Assembly: GCA_019916065.1 (NCBI GenBank)
Contig: CM034233.1
Location: 18,560,436 to 18,624,435 of the forward strand
Source: Vitellaria paradoxa
Taxonomy: Eukaryota > Streptophyta > Magnoliopsida > Ericales > Sapotaceae
Reading direction: 5' to 3'
DNA: 64,000 nt
A program made the position numbers and the translations under genes. This document shows positions 12,974-25,300 of the stretch, one piece after another (position 1 is the stretch's first letter; each line of letters opens with the position of its first letter). The notes below the pieces were generated by a model, which saw only the letters and a program-made list of their open reading frames with translations, did not search any database and was not told the DNA's origin.

Positions 12974-13184
12974 AAGACTCTCTCTTTGTTCTTTCCACGC
13001 AGATGATTCCCATGCAGATGATTCCCATGCGAATCACTATTTGAGTGATTCGCTGGTGAATTTCTTAAAAAAAAAGAAATACAAATTCAAAAGAGAAAAT
13101 TACATAAAAATATATATATAAAAAAAAGAAAAAAAAGGAAAGGAAAAGAAAAGAAAAGCTGCTAATTGATCGAGTAAAAGAATA

Positions 13185-15410
13185 ATGACGTTCGAGAATA
13201 ATAAGAGCTCGTTGCTTTTTTTCTTCTTTTACTTTGTTGTAACGATTCCGGCTTTGCATGCCAACATCGGAGATTTCGACGAATACTGGCAGCAAAAGGC
13301 CAAGGAAGCACTGAAAAGCGCAAATGAGACGTTTCATCCCAATCCTCATGAGATCGTTAATAGTCTCAACAAGAAGGTTGGAGAGTAAGTATTGATTCAT
13401 ATTGGAATTATTTTTTGAAGTAATTCTAAAATAAAAAAAAAATTAACGGTTACGATATTTTTATAATCATGTGTATTTTAGTGGATATTTTAAAAAAAAA
13501 TTACACTATTTTTTTAATTTTATATTTTATTAATGATTTAAAAATCACTAAGATTGATGAATTGATATAATAGTAACAATCACAATAACACAAATACAGA
13601 AATAGTCTATTTTTAAAATTATTTGGATCATTCCAATGATATTTGGTTTGTATTTTTTATTTTCTGTTTTATATTCTTTATATTTTAAAAATCTCAAAAC
13701 ACAAAAAATAAAAAATACATTTAATTTTTATTTCCGATATTTTACTATTCTCATTTTGTTTTGGGTCAAAAAGTTTCAAAACCACTTTTAATCTTTTTGC
13801 ATTACATGTGTAATTTTTTTTAAAATAAAATTTTTAATTTTTAATTTTCAAAAAATGAAATTTAAAAAAAGTAAGTGATTAAATGCATTTTTTATTTTTT
13901 TATTTTTAAAAACTTAGAATAAAAAATATGTTTAAAACAAATATAGTAAATGATACTTTCATATTTTTATTTTTGTTTTTGTTTTGTATAGGCTACTAAC
14001 AAGTAGCAATACAACGAGAAGGGGCCTTAGAAGGATCCGAGGGCCATGCCGAGCAACAAACCCCATAGACCGATGCTGGAGGTGCCGGCCCGACTGGATG
14101 ACCAACAGGAAGAGGCTGGCAGACTGCGTCCTCGGCTTCGGCCGGAATACAATCGGCGGGAAATTGGGAAAATTCTACGTGGTAAACGACTCCTCGGACG
14201 ACGACTTGGTGAATCCCAAACCGGGAACTCTCCGGCACGCGGTGATCCAAAAGGAGCCGCTCTGGATCATCTTCGATCGCCCCATGGTGATTAGGCTGAG
14301 CCAGGAGCTGATGGTGGCGAGCCACAAGACCATTGACGCTAGGGGATACAATATCCACATTGCCCATGGCGCCGGCATTACTCTCCAGTTCGTCCAGAAC
14401 GTGATCATCCATGGGCTCCACATCCACGACATTGTCCCCGGCAACGGTGGGTTGATCAGAGACTCCCTCTACCACGTCGGTCTTAGAACCAAAAGCGACG
14501 GCGATGCGATTTCCCTCTTTGGCGCCTCCAACATTTGGATCGACCACGTTTCCTTGTCCAATTGCGTAGATGGGCTCATTGATATTATCATGGGATCCAC
14601 CGGCATCACCATCTCCAACTGCCATTTAACTCACCACAACGAGGTAAGTATAATTAAGTTGATCCATTAATACTTTAAATCATCAAACTTCCATCAGAAA
14701 ATAACGGGACAGAATAATACATATACATACATATATATATATATACACTAACAAGTAAATATCCTGATATATATTCTTAGGCGTATTTCTTTAACATTTT
14801 AAATTTTTTAGACAATTAGTGAATTAATATGGAATTAAAATTTTGGTTTCAGCAAATCTGAGTTCAGGTCTTGTTAAATTGCATTTTTAATGGATTTACG
14901 AAACTACATTTTTAATGGATTTATTATATATTTTAGTAATATTTTTTCTTGCCAATGTATATATATGTGTGTTGAAATAACTTGGTATATATTATTAAAT
15001 TTATTTTTTAATAATTTAATTTTTTTAGACAATTAATAAATTAACATGGTATTAGAACTTTAACTCTAAATAGAACTTAAACTTTAAAAGGTTCAGAGTT
15101 AAATTTTTGTTATTCCCTATTTATTAGAGTTATACGCGAGAAAAGTGTTGAAATAATTTAATATATATTGTTGAACTCACTTCTTAACAAGTTAAATTTT
15201 TAAATAATTCATGACTTAATAATATATATATGTATATATATTGAAATAATTTTTTATATATTGCTAGTAACTTAACAATATATAGTAATACTATCCCACG
15301 TAATCCTGGAATTTGGATGTATTTAGATCAGAGTGAGAAGGGAAACTAGGGGATGCTTAAAAAAAAGCAAATGCTACTAGCTAGGCTAGCAATAAGATCC
15401 ATTAATTTGG

Positions 15411-15444
<34 letters not shown>

Positions 15445-16347
15445 AATATAATATATATGGGAATTAATTCAGGCTATATATATATTAATGATGATGCAGG
15501 TGATGTTGTTTGGTGCGAATGAGGCCCATGTAATTGACAAGATAATGCAAATCACAGTTGCATTTAACCACTTCGGAAAGGGGTTGATCCAGAGGATGCC
15601 CAGGTGCCGATTTGGGTTCATCCATGTTGTTAACAATGACTACACCCACTGGCTCATGTACGCCATCGGTGGTAGCAGCCATCCCACCATCCTCAGCCAG
15701 GGCAACCGCTTCATTGCCCCTCCCGACATCAATGCTAAGATGGTATATACACATTTACTTACCTTCATTTCAAGTAGTTGAGATATTTGTATTCTACTAT
15801 TTTTCATTAGTTTTCTTCACTTTATAATAATTTTAATAAAAAAAAAAAAAAGGTGGAGTGAGAAAAATTAATTGAGAACTGCATTTATTATTTTTTTAAA
15901 TTAATTAATATATATATATATATATATAGTACTTAAATATTGTTATATATAAATGAGAGATGTTTGGAGTGATAAAAATTATAGGTTTACAATTCGTGCA
16001 ATGAGATAAAAAGTAAATAATTTTTAAAAATTTTTAACATCTTTTAACAATTTTCAACTTTTTTCGCGACTCTAAACCGGATTTATACAAAAGTAATATT
16101 CACTAGTAAGTTGGTGGTGCAGATTACCCACAGGGATTATGCAAGTGAGGCAGAGTGGAAAAATTGGAATTGGAGATCAGAGGGAGATCTGATGATGAAT
16201 GGAGCAATCTTTGTTCAATCAGGGAAACCAATAACCAACACAGGATTCTCAAGTCTAAATCTCATCCGCTCCAAGCCTGGAACCTACGCTTCCCGACTCA
16301 CCCGCTACGCGGGTCCGCTCGGCTGCAGACCAAACAAGATTTGCTAA
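13185..16347 (+). CDS. pectate lyase, LAT59/AT59 type (four exons, 439 aa)
   Basis: This secreted polysaccharide lyase 1 enzyme cleaves de-esterified pectin by calcium-dependent beta-elimination in the cell wall. Exons 13185-13384, 13992-14643, 15500-15742 and 16123-16347 join in frame (1320 nt). Residues 1-26 are a signal peptide with a Phe-rich core. Residues about 27-70 match the N-terminal extension of LAT59-like lyases (IGDFDEYW). Family blocks include [67 protein letters not shown] (catalytic Arg near 319) and VVNNDYTHW. The C-terminus holds the usual [12 protein letters not shown] and a closing Cys. The LAT59 clade is mostly pollen-expressed, so a role in pollen-tube wall loosening is inferred. 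Introns are AT-rich and carry repeat relics. Confidence 0.95.
13640..13965. mobile_element. MITE-like insertion in pectate lyase intron 1 (family A)
   Basis: This begins with ATTTGGTTTGTATTTTTTA followed by a TTTTCTGTTTTA block. It continues through the same ordered T-rich blocks (TTTTGTTTTG, GTCAAAAAG, a T-rich core, AAGTGATTAAATG) seen at 23779-24108 and 32263-32587. It fills most of the intron. The copy is diverged and its boundaries are approximate. Confidence 0.5.
14795..15290 (+). repeat. LTR/primer-site relics in pectate lyase intron 2
   Basis: Two diverged copies of TTTTTTAGACAATTA(G/A)T(G/A)AATTAA run into TATGG(A/T)ATTA(A/G)AA at about 14805-14862 and 15023-15055. The second resembles the primer-binding start of copia elements (TGGTATCAGAGC). 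TGTTGAAATAA blocks recur between them (near 14972, 15147 and 15239). The pattern suggests tandem solo-LTR fragments. All are strongly decayed. Confidence 0.4.
15412..15441. repeat. (AT)n microsatellite, pectate lyase intron 2
   Basis: This is an uninterrupted AT dinucleotide run of about 28 bases shortly before the acceptor of exon 3. Similar AT runs occur at 17403-17434, 21742-21770, 22195-22216, 22861-22887, 47763-47782 and 48890-48914. Confidence 0.9.
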
Positions 16348-16715
16348 CATTTTTTTATTGTTTTTCAAAAAAAAAAAAAAAAATCTTTGGTTTTGAATCA
16401 AAATTTTAATTTGGAACAGTCATGGAACTTTAATAATTGCTTTCCTGTTGTTTATTTATTTATTTATTTATTTTCAATTTTGTTAGTTGGCCATCGATCG
16501 AGAAATATATTGATGTATTTATTTTCAATTTTGTTAGTTTGAAATTTGAATTTGTTTAGGAAAAAGTAAAAAAAAAAAGATAAAGAAAAAAAATGGCATG
16601 AAAGAAGTTATATTTTTTTTGGTTGAATTAAAAAAATATAAGAATCTAATAAATAAATATTTGTTAAAAAAATAAATAAACTTCCATTAAAATCGAGAGT
16701 GCATATACTATATGT

Positions 16716-17112
16716 AGTGGTGGAAACGAATCGAGCTATTTACAAGTTATTTGAGCTTAACTCGAGCTGGATTCGTGACTAAAACAAATTCGAATCGATC
16801 TTAATTTATGGCTTGTTTAGATTCGGATTCGAGATCGAACTCGAGATTGAAAAAGTTCGACTCAAAAACTCGCGAGTAAACTCGATAAAATAATACATAT
16901 ATATTTTTAATAATATTTGTATATTTTTAATAATATTTTATTATATTTTTGTAATATTTTATTTATTACATTTCAAACCAAAATGACATCATTTGATTTA
17001 ATTTGAATTATTTGTAAGTCGAGTTCGAGTTCAAATTCTTTTTTTATCGAGTCGAGCTCGAGTTAAGTTAAAACAAATTAAAACTCAACTTGATTCGTCT
17101 TGTTACCACCTC
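16716..17112. mobile_element. MITE-like element with GGTGG ends
   Basis: The left end reads GTGGTGGAAACGAATCGAGC. The right end, read on the other strand, is AGAGGTGGTAACAAGACGAA. The interior is full of short TCGAGTTCGAG/GAACTCGAG blocks in both orientations, so the element folds back. Similar non-autonomous elements are common near plant genes. No coding capacity. Confidence 0.55.
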
Positions 17113-17402
17113 TAGCTATATGCATTGGAAGTTCCACTAGATGCTATAATGTGCTAATAACCAAATAAAGGCTCAAACAGACAAAAAAAAAATTATGTTT
17201 AAATTAACTCAGAACTTAAAAAAATGGAAAGGAAATTCAATTAATCATACATATAGTTAGTTTATATTATCAATTAAATAAAAAATTATTTTTTACTAAA
17301 TTTTCTTTTCACTTTTCTTTTGGTACTAACAGCTGAACTAACCACTCAATTTAATTTTATTATTATTTTTTTTCTCATAGTCGAGCCTAATCAAACATCT
17401 TC

Positions 17403-17434
<32 letters not shown>

Positions 17435-17959
17435 CTTTCATCTACTAGCTATTCCATTATCACTTTTTTTCCCCATCGGTAAGAATTTTTCCGTGGCCTT
17501 TCTAGTTTGATTAATTAAGATTTTGATTTTCTATGATGGTTATTTATGTCGTTAGTTTATTGTATAATTATATTTCACCGTGTGCAATACTTTTAAATGC
17601 GAATCTAACTTCTGGGGTCGGGGAGAAATTCGCAGCCGCTACCCATGCAAATCTAACTTTGTCGTAGTTACAATTGATGTAATTTTTAACTTTTTTTTTT
17701 TTTTTTTGGGTTCAGCTAAATAACAATGTTATGTCTCAAAAATTTTTATTTTAATTTTTTCTTATTGTTTCTCTATCTACTGCGTGAAAGCTTTTTTTTA
17801 TTAAATTTTATTTTTAGCCATTTTGGTGAACTATTATTTTAATTTTTTATATTTTCTATTAAATTGATCAATTGTTGCACTTTACTCATAATTGGGGGGG
17901 GGGAAGCTGTCAAGTGTTACAATCAAAATTACACAATGGACAAAATGTAATTACTTGAT

Positions 17960-18995
17960 TAATTACTTTCGGTTTGGGTTGGTTTGTAGGGTATAATTAT
18001 TAATTACCAAAATAGTATAATTTTATTAATTATACCCTATGAAGATGGCGTCAAGTACAAAAATCGAACCAATCCAATTATTTTGGTTTGGGTTGGTTCG
18101 ATTTTATACTATTTTCGGTTCAGTTTCGAATTAATAAATTGATTTTTTAGTTTGATTTTCGAGTTAGTAAATACTCAACTTGAACCAACTCAAACCCAAA
18201 CCGAAAATAACTCAATCTGACCAGCTTGAATTAACCTTAACTAATCCAAAAAAATATAATATGTAATATATAAATACTAGTAATTGCCCGTGCGTAAAGG
18301 CACAGAAATATAATTTGGTCTGTAAATAACTCAAATTTAAACTCAAAATTTCAAGCTTCCTTATTATATAAATAACACAAAGTGTAAAAGTATATATATT
18401 TAAAATTTAAGTTTTAAGCACATTGAAATTGAAATTTTAATTTAAATGTTTGTTTTTAATAAAATTTTTAAAAATTTAAAATTTAAATATATTTTTTAAA
18501 ATAAAAAAGTTTAGTTGACTCGTCTGATAGGTATCCATATATTATTTAATTATAATAGATAATATAAATAAAATATAATTTGTATAATTTTACAAAATAT
18601 AATATATATTTATTTGAATTTCAAATTTCAAATTCAAATGAAGTGTTTTATTATATGAATATATAATAAGTGATGATGTGGCAAAACAGTAATGACTAGG
18701 ATAAATGTCAAATCAAATGATGTGTTTTATTTTATAAATTATAATATTTATATAATATTATAAAACTAAATAATATTATAATATATAAATATTTATATAA
18801 TTCTAAAATTTGGATTGAATTGACCTAAACCAAAAATGAATCCGATCCAACCCAAAATGCCCCAAACTAAAAATTGAACCAAATTAACTTGATATTTTCG
18901 ATTTGGTTGTGAATTCAAATTTAAAAAAAAAAAAATAAGTTCAATTATGTACTATGTGTGAATCCAAACTGAACTAACCCCTGCACACCACTATT
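17960..18995. mobile_element. composite of low-coding repeats (fold-back and Helitron-like end)
   Basis: The interval has several GGTTTGGGTTGGTT blocks and their complements (CCAAACC, AACCCAA), giving fold-back structure. Near 17990-18040 there is a short perfect palindrome built on TAGGGTATAATTA and its complement. At 18276 ACTAGTAATTGCCCGTGCG, read on the minus strand, looks like a Helitron 3' end (GTGC...GCAC stem, then CTAGT). The right edge at about 18990 reads TGGTGTGCAGGGG on the minus strand. I read it as nested small elements with approximate limits. Confidence 0.4.
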
Positions 18996-19150
18996 TTATA
19001 CACCTTCCATACTAGTACTTGATGTACATCTCTACTCATTCTTGCATATTAAGTTTATACATTCTACACCTCTACCATCCCCAACAATAATAACCTAATT
19101 TGGGTTATACATTATGGAGAAGTTTCAAGACAAGTTGCTCGGACATGAAA

Positions 19151-20233
19151 TCTATATTATAATACTAAAACCATATATTTCTCTCTCTTCTCCTTCTTCG
19201 CCCTTATCTTGCGTGACATAACTCTTTATTTTTGAAACAAATTCCTCTCTCTCCACTTATAATGAATAATAATAAATATTTCCTTAAAAGAGTCTTCCTT
19301 TGCCCTGAAATAAATTATAATAAAAGATTGATTAAAGGAGAGTTAAAAAAAAAAACAAAAATAAAAATATGAAACTCAAGAGTCATTTTCTTTTCAAAAT
19401 TCTTCTCTCCCTTCATTTCATTAAAAGGGTCTTTTTCTCTGTGCATAATTTACCTAAAATGAATTATAATCAAAGATTCATTAAAGGAGAGTTAGAAAAA
19501 AAATAAAAACAAAAATAAAAATATGAAATTCAAAAGTCATTTTCTTTTCAAAATTCCTCTCTTTTCATAGTACTCTCGCTATCGCTAGAAAACTTTTAGA
19601 TTTCTTCTCCAATTTCCTTTCTCTCTCTTATTTATACATGTTTTCCTGATTTTGAGTCTTATATAATAATATAAAATCTTTATAGTTTTATAAGTGTTAT
19701 TTTGTAGATTGAAATATAATGATTCTCCAATTTCCTTTCTCTCTCTTATTTATACATGTTTTTCCGATTTGGGTCTTATATAATAATATGAAATCTTTAT
19801 AATTTTGCAAGTGTTATTTTGTAGATTGAAATATGATGGATCGGAAGTATAAAGTTTCATTTTTAACATGTAATATTATACAACCTCTTATTTACTTTTA
19901 ATAATTTTTTTTAAGAAAATATTATAAAACTTAAGAGATAATTTTAAATATTTTTTATTTAATAGATGATTTTACTTAGCATTCAGGAGTTGGATGTGGC
20001 TAAAAGAATGGAGTTATATGTTATATTTTTTATAGTTGTATTTTTGGATTACTATTTAGAAAATTGGATGATCATATTTATTATTTTTTTTAATATATAT
20101 CTATTTTGACATGTGTATTTATGACTATTACCATTTCTTAATATAAATGTATATTTTAATTATTATGAAGATATTTTTATTTTTTTATTATTAATAATTA
20201 AAAAAATTTATATCGCCACAGGTTACTGCTAGT
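19151..20233 (+). mobile_element. non-autonomous Helitron
   Basis: It starts TCTATATTATAATACTAAAA, the form usual for plant Helitron 5' ends, and ends GGTTACTGCTAGT. The base before is A and the base after is T, the A/T insertion site typical of Helitrons, with no target duplication. Inside are two tandem duplications: a 149-bp unit (near 19323 and 19472) and a 118-bp unit (near 19607 and 19725). The CG-rich hairpin normally found before CTAGT is decayed here to TATCGCCACAGG. No Rep/helicase coding sequence is seen. Confidence 0.6.
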
Positions 20234-20277
20234 TAATTATGAAGGATAAGTGCCCCCAATTATTGAACTTATGAGAG

Positions 20278-20296
20278 GAGAGAGAGAGAGAGAGAG
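20278..20296. repeat. (GA)n microsatellite
   Basis: A GA run of about 18 bases. A CA/CG mixed run follows at about 20462-20488 (CACACACACACGCGCGCGCG). Confidence 0.9.
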
Positions 20297-20379
20297 TATT
20301 CAGTTGATAGAAGGAGCCAGTATCATTGTGATAATAAAAGTAATACTAATCGACTATTGCAATCATATATGTTAAAAGA

Positions 20380-20870
20380 ATAATTAATATGAAATTAATT
20401 CCTTTGGAAAGTCCGTTGTTAATAATTAGGCACTCCAATTGGGAAGCAAACTCTATTTTCTCCACACACACACACGCGCGCGCGCACGCGACAATCTCAC
20501 GAGAGCCAGAACAAAGCAGCTCAAAATCTAGCACAGCACACAAACAAAACAAGCAGCAACCCACGGGAAGTTTAATTTTAATACTTGGACGTAGAATTCG
20601 AAGTGAATATTGCCAGGCCACAACTGGTAGACCACACAGTCACGACAACATTCCAAGCTAAAACTTTTTCGAAGACGGCAAAGCGTAGGGGAGGCATTTC
20701 TGAGCTTCTTGACAGGAATAATCCAAACGATTGTTTGTCTCACGTATGACTCCTCATTTGTCCCTTTTGATAATCCTAATACTACCCACAAACTTCTGAA
20801 TTACACAAGCTGGGAATTCGAGAATTGTCTCTGCAGGAGGATATATATAATTGTCTTGCTTGAGAAACTT
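20380..20870. other. balanced-composition island without a clear gene
   Basis: Unlike its surroundings this stretch has near-even base composition. It contains overlapping open frames of 70-90 codons on both strands, none with a recognisable domain. It lies about 1.5 kb upstream of the AP2 gene ATG and could hold a far 5' UTR exon of that gene, a non-coding RNA or a gene relic. Confidence 0.3.
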
Positions 20871-20949
20871 CTGTCTCTAGCTATTTCTATATTATCTTCA
20901 ATTAACTGTATTCAATTAATTAAGTAAATTAAATTTACACGCAACCTTA

Positions 20950-21215
20950 GTTTAATGTATGTTTGGAGTACTAATTTTTTCTCAAAAATCTTCAATCTTC
21001 TCTAATTTCTTTTTTTTTTTTCAATTCTCTCCAACTTTATCAACACCAAAAATTTCAAACTTTTTCAATGTTTTCTAACTTTTACTAACTTTATTCAATT
21101 TTTTTTTAATTTTTTTTACATTTTTCAAAAAATACACCAAATATCAACAATTCAAAATTTAAGAATTTCTAAATTTTTTGGACAAAATTTAGAGCTTCAG
21201 ACAGGGCCTTGCTAA
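20950..21215. mobile_element. MITE-like element
   Basis: The left edge is GTATGTTTGGAGTACTAA. The right edge, read on the minus strand, is GGCCCTGTCTGAAGCTCTAA. The interior is TC-rich with TTTTTCAA blocks and no coding frame. This resembles the family at 63478-63880. Confidence 0.4.
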
Positions 21216-21640
21216 ACCTTGCCCCGAGACCTTGTGATCTAGACCCTAGGCTGTGGAAACACACTTTCTATAGCCAATACACTTTAATGGGTTGTTTAGA
21301 TTAGTTTACAAAGAAGACACATAATTTTAATAATTATCTTTTTCTTTTTTGGTAAATTTTGATTGTATAATATTTTTATTTTCTATAAGAAAATGCTATT
21401 TTATTAAAATTTTTACTCAAAATTTTATGCCAAAATAATATGATAATGGCTTATTAATAATAAAAATATTACTTTTAATGGGTTTATTTTATATTTAAAA
21501 TGATAAAAAAGAAGCCACATCAATTATTTTGGTAAAACATTTATTATTAAAAATTCTAACCTTATAACATTACTTTTCTCCTAATAAAATATTATATTAA
21601 AATTTTTCGTGACAAAGTTATGATGAATATATACTACTTT

Positions 21641-21737
21641 GAGCACAGCGGTAACTGAAGTGATAAAAGCCCTCGCAAGCCTGCACATCACTTGGGTTCG
21701 AAACCGAGGCATTCACCCCCACTCCCATTTAACCTAT

Positions 21738-21763
<26 letters not shown>
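21641..21763 (+). mobile_element. tRNA-derived SINE with target-site duplication
   Basis: The body starts GAGCACAGCGGTAACTGAAG, a fair match to an RNA polymerase III A box. It has GGTTCGAAACC at 21695-21705, an exact B box. The tail is an AT repeat. ATATATACTACTTT flanks it at 21627-21640 and 21764-21777, a 14-bp target-site duplication, though its first bases overlap the AT tail. There is no tRNA cloverleaf, so this is a SINE and not a functional tRNA. Confidence 0.7.
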
Positions 21764-21770
<7 letters not shown>

Positions 21771-22186
21771 CTACTTTAATGGATTGTTTGCATAAGAATA
21801 ATTGATTCACAAATAAGGCACGTCATTGATTACGGTAAAAAAAAAAATTAGTTATAAATATTTGTGGACAATACATGAATGCTTCTGGTTAAAATTCCGT
21901 ACAGTCATTTAACGATTTCGGAAATTTCCTATTTAAGAACTTTGTGAGACAATATTAAACTTTGATAGCATCGAATGGTCCCAGAGCCTATTTAAAGGAG
22001 AGAGATGCTATTCGGAGCCAATAAGAATTTAAAATCACAGACGTTAAACTGTTGGCTTCTCCCAAACTTGAAATTATCGAAGATTTTTTTATTTTTTTAT
22101 TTTTTTTTGTCTTTGCTCCAATGAAGAACACATGGCAGCAGAGACAAACTGAGTTGACAACAGGAAATTTGAGGTGCGCGCGCCTC

Positions 22187-22224
<38 letters not shown>

Positions 22225-22307
22225 CGTGGAGTTCATTAATAGAACTAAGTGCTCAAAACCATTAACTCGCCTCTTGCTGTTTTTGCTTGCGGCTGATCCG
22301 AAGAGAG

Positions 22308-25300
22308 ATGGCAATGACAACCGCAGTGAAATCCGAAGTGAGCCCAGTGAGGAGTCGGGTGCATGAGATGGAAGGTGATGATCACGTTCCTGCGCCCAAG
22401 TTTGTCAAGAGACGACGGAGAGAGCCCTCCACGGTTGCAGTTGGCTGCAGTAGCAGCGCTGATCAAGGAGAACAACAGCAGTCACAGCAGCTGCAAGTTG
22501 ATCAGCCGGCCACCACCGCGGTCGCCGCCACCACCACCGTGAAGAGAAGTTCAAGATTCCGAGGAGTTAGCCGGTATGGAGTCGGAATTAATGACGTGGC
22601 TCTACTCTCTGGTGAAAAAACTCACTAAGATTATTACGCACGAACGATAGTGTTTCGCTAATTTTAATTTCTTCACAGCCATCGATGGACCGGAAGATTT
22701 GAAGCTCACTTGTGGGATAAAGCGACCTGGAATGCTACCCAGAGGAAGAAGGGGAAACAAGGTAAATTTGATAACTTCTTGGGGGATGTATTAATCTAAA
22801 CTTTTGAGAACAGTACTACATTTAGCAGTTTGTACCCGCTCCTAATTAAGCTAATTTTTCTATATATATATATATATATATATATATTGTCAAAAAATAA
22901 GGTGTGTTTGGTTACTTAATTCTTCGGTCTAAATAAACCAATTTTTTTAGGCCAAGAAAGCTTATAAACATAAAAGTTAAACGGCCAAAAAAATTAGAAA
23001 TTTTTTAATTTTTCGTCAAAACGGAAGATTCAAGATTTTTATTGATTTTCCAAAAGTATTCGCCAAAATCTTCATAATTTCCTAAATATCTTATATATAA
23101 AAATCTAAAAACCAAATTTTTACTCACATTTTTTTAATTAACTATATTTAAACAAGTTATAAACTTACAAAATTATATTTAAACAAATATTTTTTAATAA
23201 ATTATAAAACTATTAATAAATTAATAGCTGCCAAATTTCTAAAATTATCATTAAAAAAAATTTAATTTTAGCTATACTAGTTACCAAGATAATAAAATAC
23301 TATCCATTTATTATAAAGGCTATCATAAAATAAGTTTTATTTTAGTTGGTACAAAAATAAACCATGTGCAAAAATCTAAATGAAAATTATCTTTTATTTG
23401 AAAAGTTACCAAGTGTTCCAAACAATTTTTGTCAACAAACTTAAATACTCAATTTATTTTTAATTGACTTTTTTCCTTAAATGTTAGTACCAAATAGACT
23501 CTTAGTGCTTTTGTATTCTACCCTCAATTTACTTTGACCCCTTGTATTTTAAATTATCTCATTTTCTCCTCTTCTAGCAAATTTATTGACAAAAAACATT
23601 ACATGTCTATCAGACCCCATGGATACATGGCATTTTTTTTTCGTTTTTGGGTCAAATTTTTTACATAATTGACAAGAAAGAGAAAAGTGCAATAATTTAA
23701 AAGTGTTAAAGTTAAAATAATACAATTTAACAAGAGAACTTGAAATAAATTTGGTGGTGAAGTACGAAAATGCTAAGATGGCATTTAGTTTGATTTTTTG
23801 TTTTTTCTATTTTCTGTTTTATACATTTTATATTTTAAAAATTTTAAAACAAGGAAATAGAAAATACTCTATTTTCTTTATTTAAAGATTGTCTTTGTTT
23901 TGGCGTTGAAAACGCTTAAAATAATTTTTTCTCATTTTCCATTTCATATGTAAATTTATTTTTTATTTTCTAAAGCAAATTTTGAAAACATAAGTGATCA
24001 AATGGTTTTGAGTTGTTTTCTTTATTTTCAAAAGTGTAAAATGATAAAGAAGCTCAAAACAAAAAAATAGAAAATAGAAAAACAAATCAAATCACCCCTA
24101 AGTATTTTAAATGCATTAACAATTGATGTTGCAGTTCTTGATTGCTCATGTCTTGTTAATTGTTTTTGTCTTCCGATGGTTTCACTGGATGCAATGGTTT
24201 GGATGGAGCAGTTTATCTTGGTGAGTACCTCAAAGAGCTGGCTAATTTTGAACTGTGTTTTGAAGTTTTAAAGGAATCTATATTAATGAAATCATGAAAA
24301 TTAACTAACCAGTTTTTGGTTCCTAACTCTTTGTCAGGAGCTTTCGATGAAGAAGAATCTGCAGCGAGAGCGTATGACTTAGCTGCAATCAAGTATTGGG
24401 GCCCTACAACTAATACAAATTTCCCTGTATGTGTCATAGCACATTCATGATCAATCAAGTAGCTTCTTTGTATTTTTGGAAGGCTTTCTTATGATGAAAG
24501 ACCCATAATTTCTTTCTTTGTTAGGTATCTGATTATGAGAAAGAGATTGAGATAATGCAGAGTGTAACAAAAGAGGAGTACTTGGCCTCTTTGAGAAGGT
24601 AATTAAGATTACTTCATACATTCATAGTGTACAAGCTTTCATTTAGCCTAAACTCACCCACCTTATTTTCTGCTCATTATAGAAGAAGCAGTGGTTTCTC
24701 AAGAGGTGTATCCAAGTACAGAGGAGTTGCGAGGTAAACAAATATTAAGAAAGTAAAGGAGCTAGTGAGTTGTTCAAGTTTTAGTTGGAAAATCTTATCG
24801 AGTTTTAAAATGTGCCCTATGCTTGATTTATTAAACTTTCAAGCCGAGCTCTAATCAAAATTTAGTAAAACCGAGCTCCAAATTGCACAAATTACAGATT
24901 ATGTTCAAACTTAATTTGATTTTATAATGATCCAATCTCAAATAAATTTTTAGTGAGTTGAACGCGACCCGAGCTCGGACTGTTTGACTCCTTTTACAGC
25001 CCTAACAAATATTCTCTTCCTCTGTGTTTGATCATTTCTATATTTCTGCTAATGAATAAACCCCGTAAATACTAAGGTGGTAATGTCCAATTAACTGCAG
25101 GCACCATCACAATGGTAAATGGGAAGCTAGGATTGGGAGGGTTTTTGGAAACAAATACCTCTATCTTGGCACTTACAGTGAGTTTTCAACCTCTCTGCAT
25201 TCCTGCAATTAATAAAATAGCACAACAGTGCCAAATATCATATTAATATGTCATGCTATAAATCCTATTAAGAAGGATACTTCGAAGTAATGTGACAAGC

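Noticed and set aside
13996..14625. A 209-codon minus-strand open frame opposite pectate lyase exon 2
   Set aside because: It is the shadow of a GC-rich coding exon; it has no domain and no promoter context.
13185..16347. Active-site loss in the pectate lyase
   Set aside because: Apparent differences from common lyases (NCH, MLFGA) are normal for the LAT59 clade; the catalytic Arg and calcium-site Asp blocks are present.
21641..21720. A tRNA gene, because of GGTTCGAAACC
   Set aside because: No acceptor stem or anticodon arm can be folded; flanking duplications and the tail mark it as a SINE.
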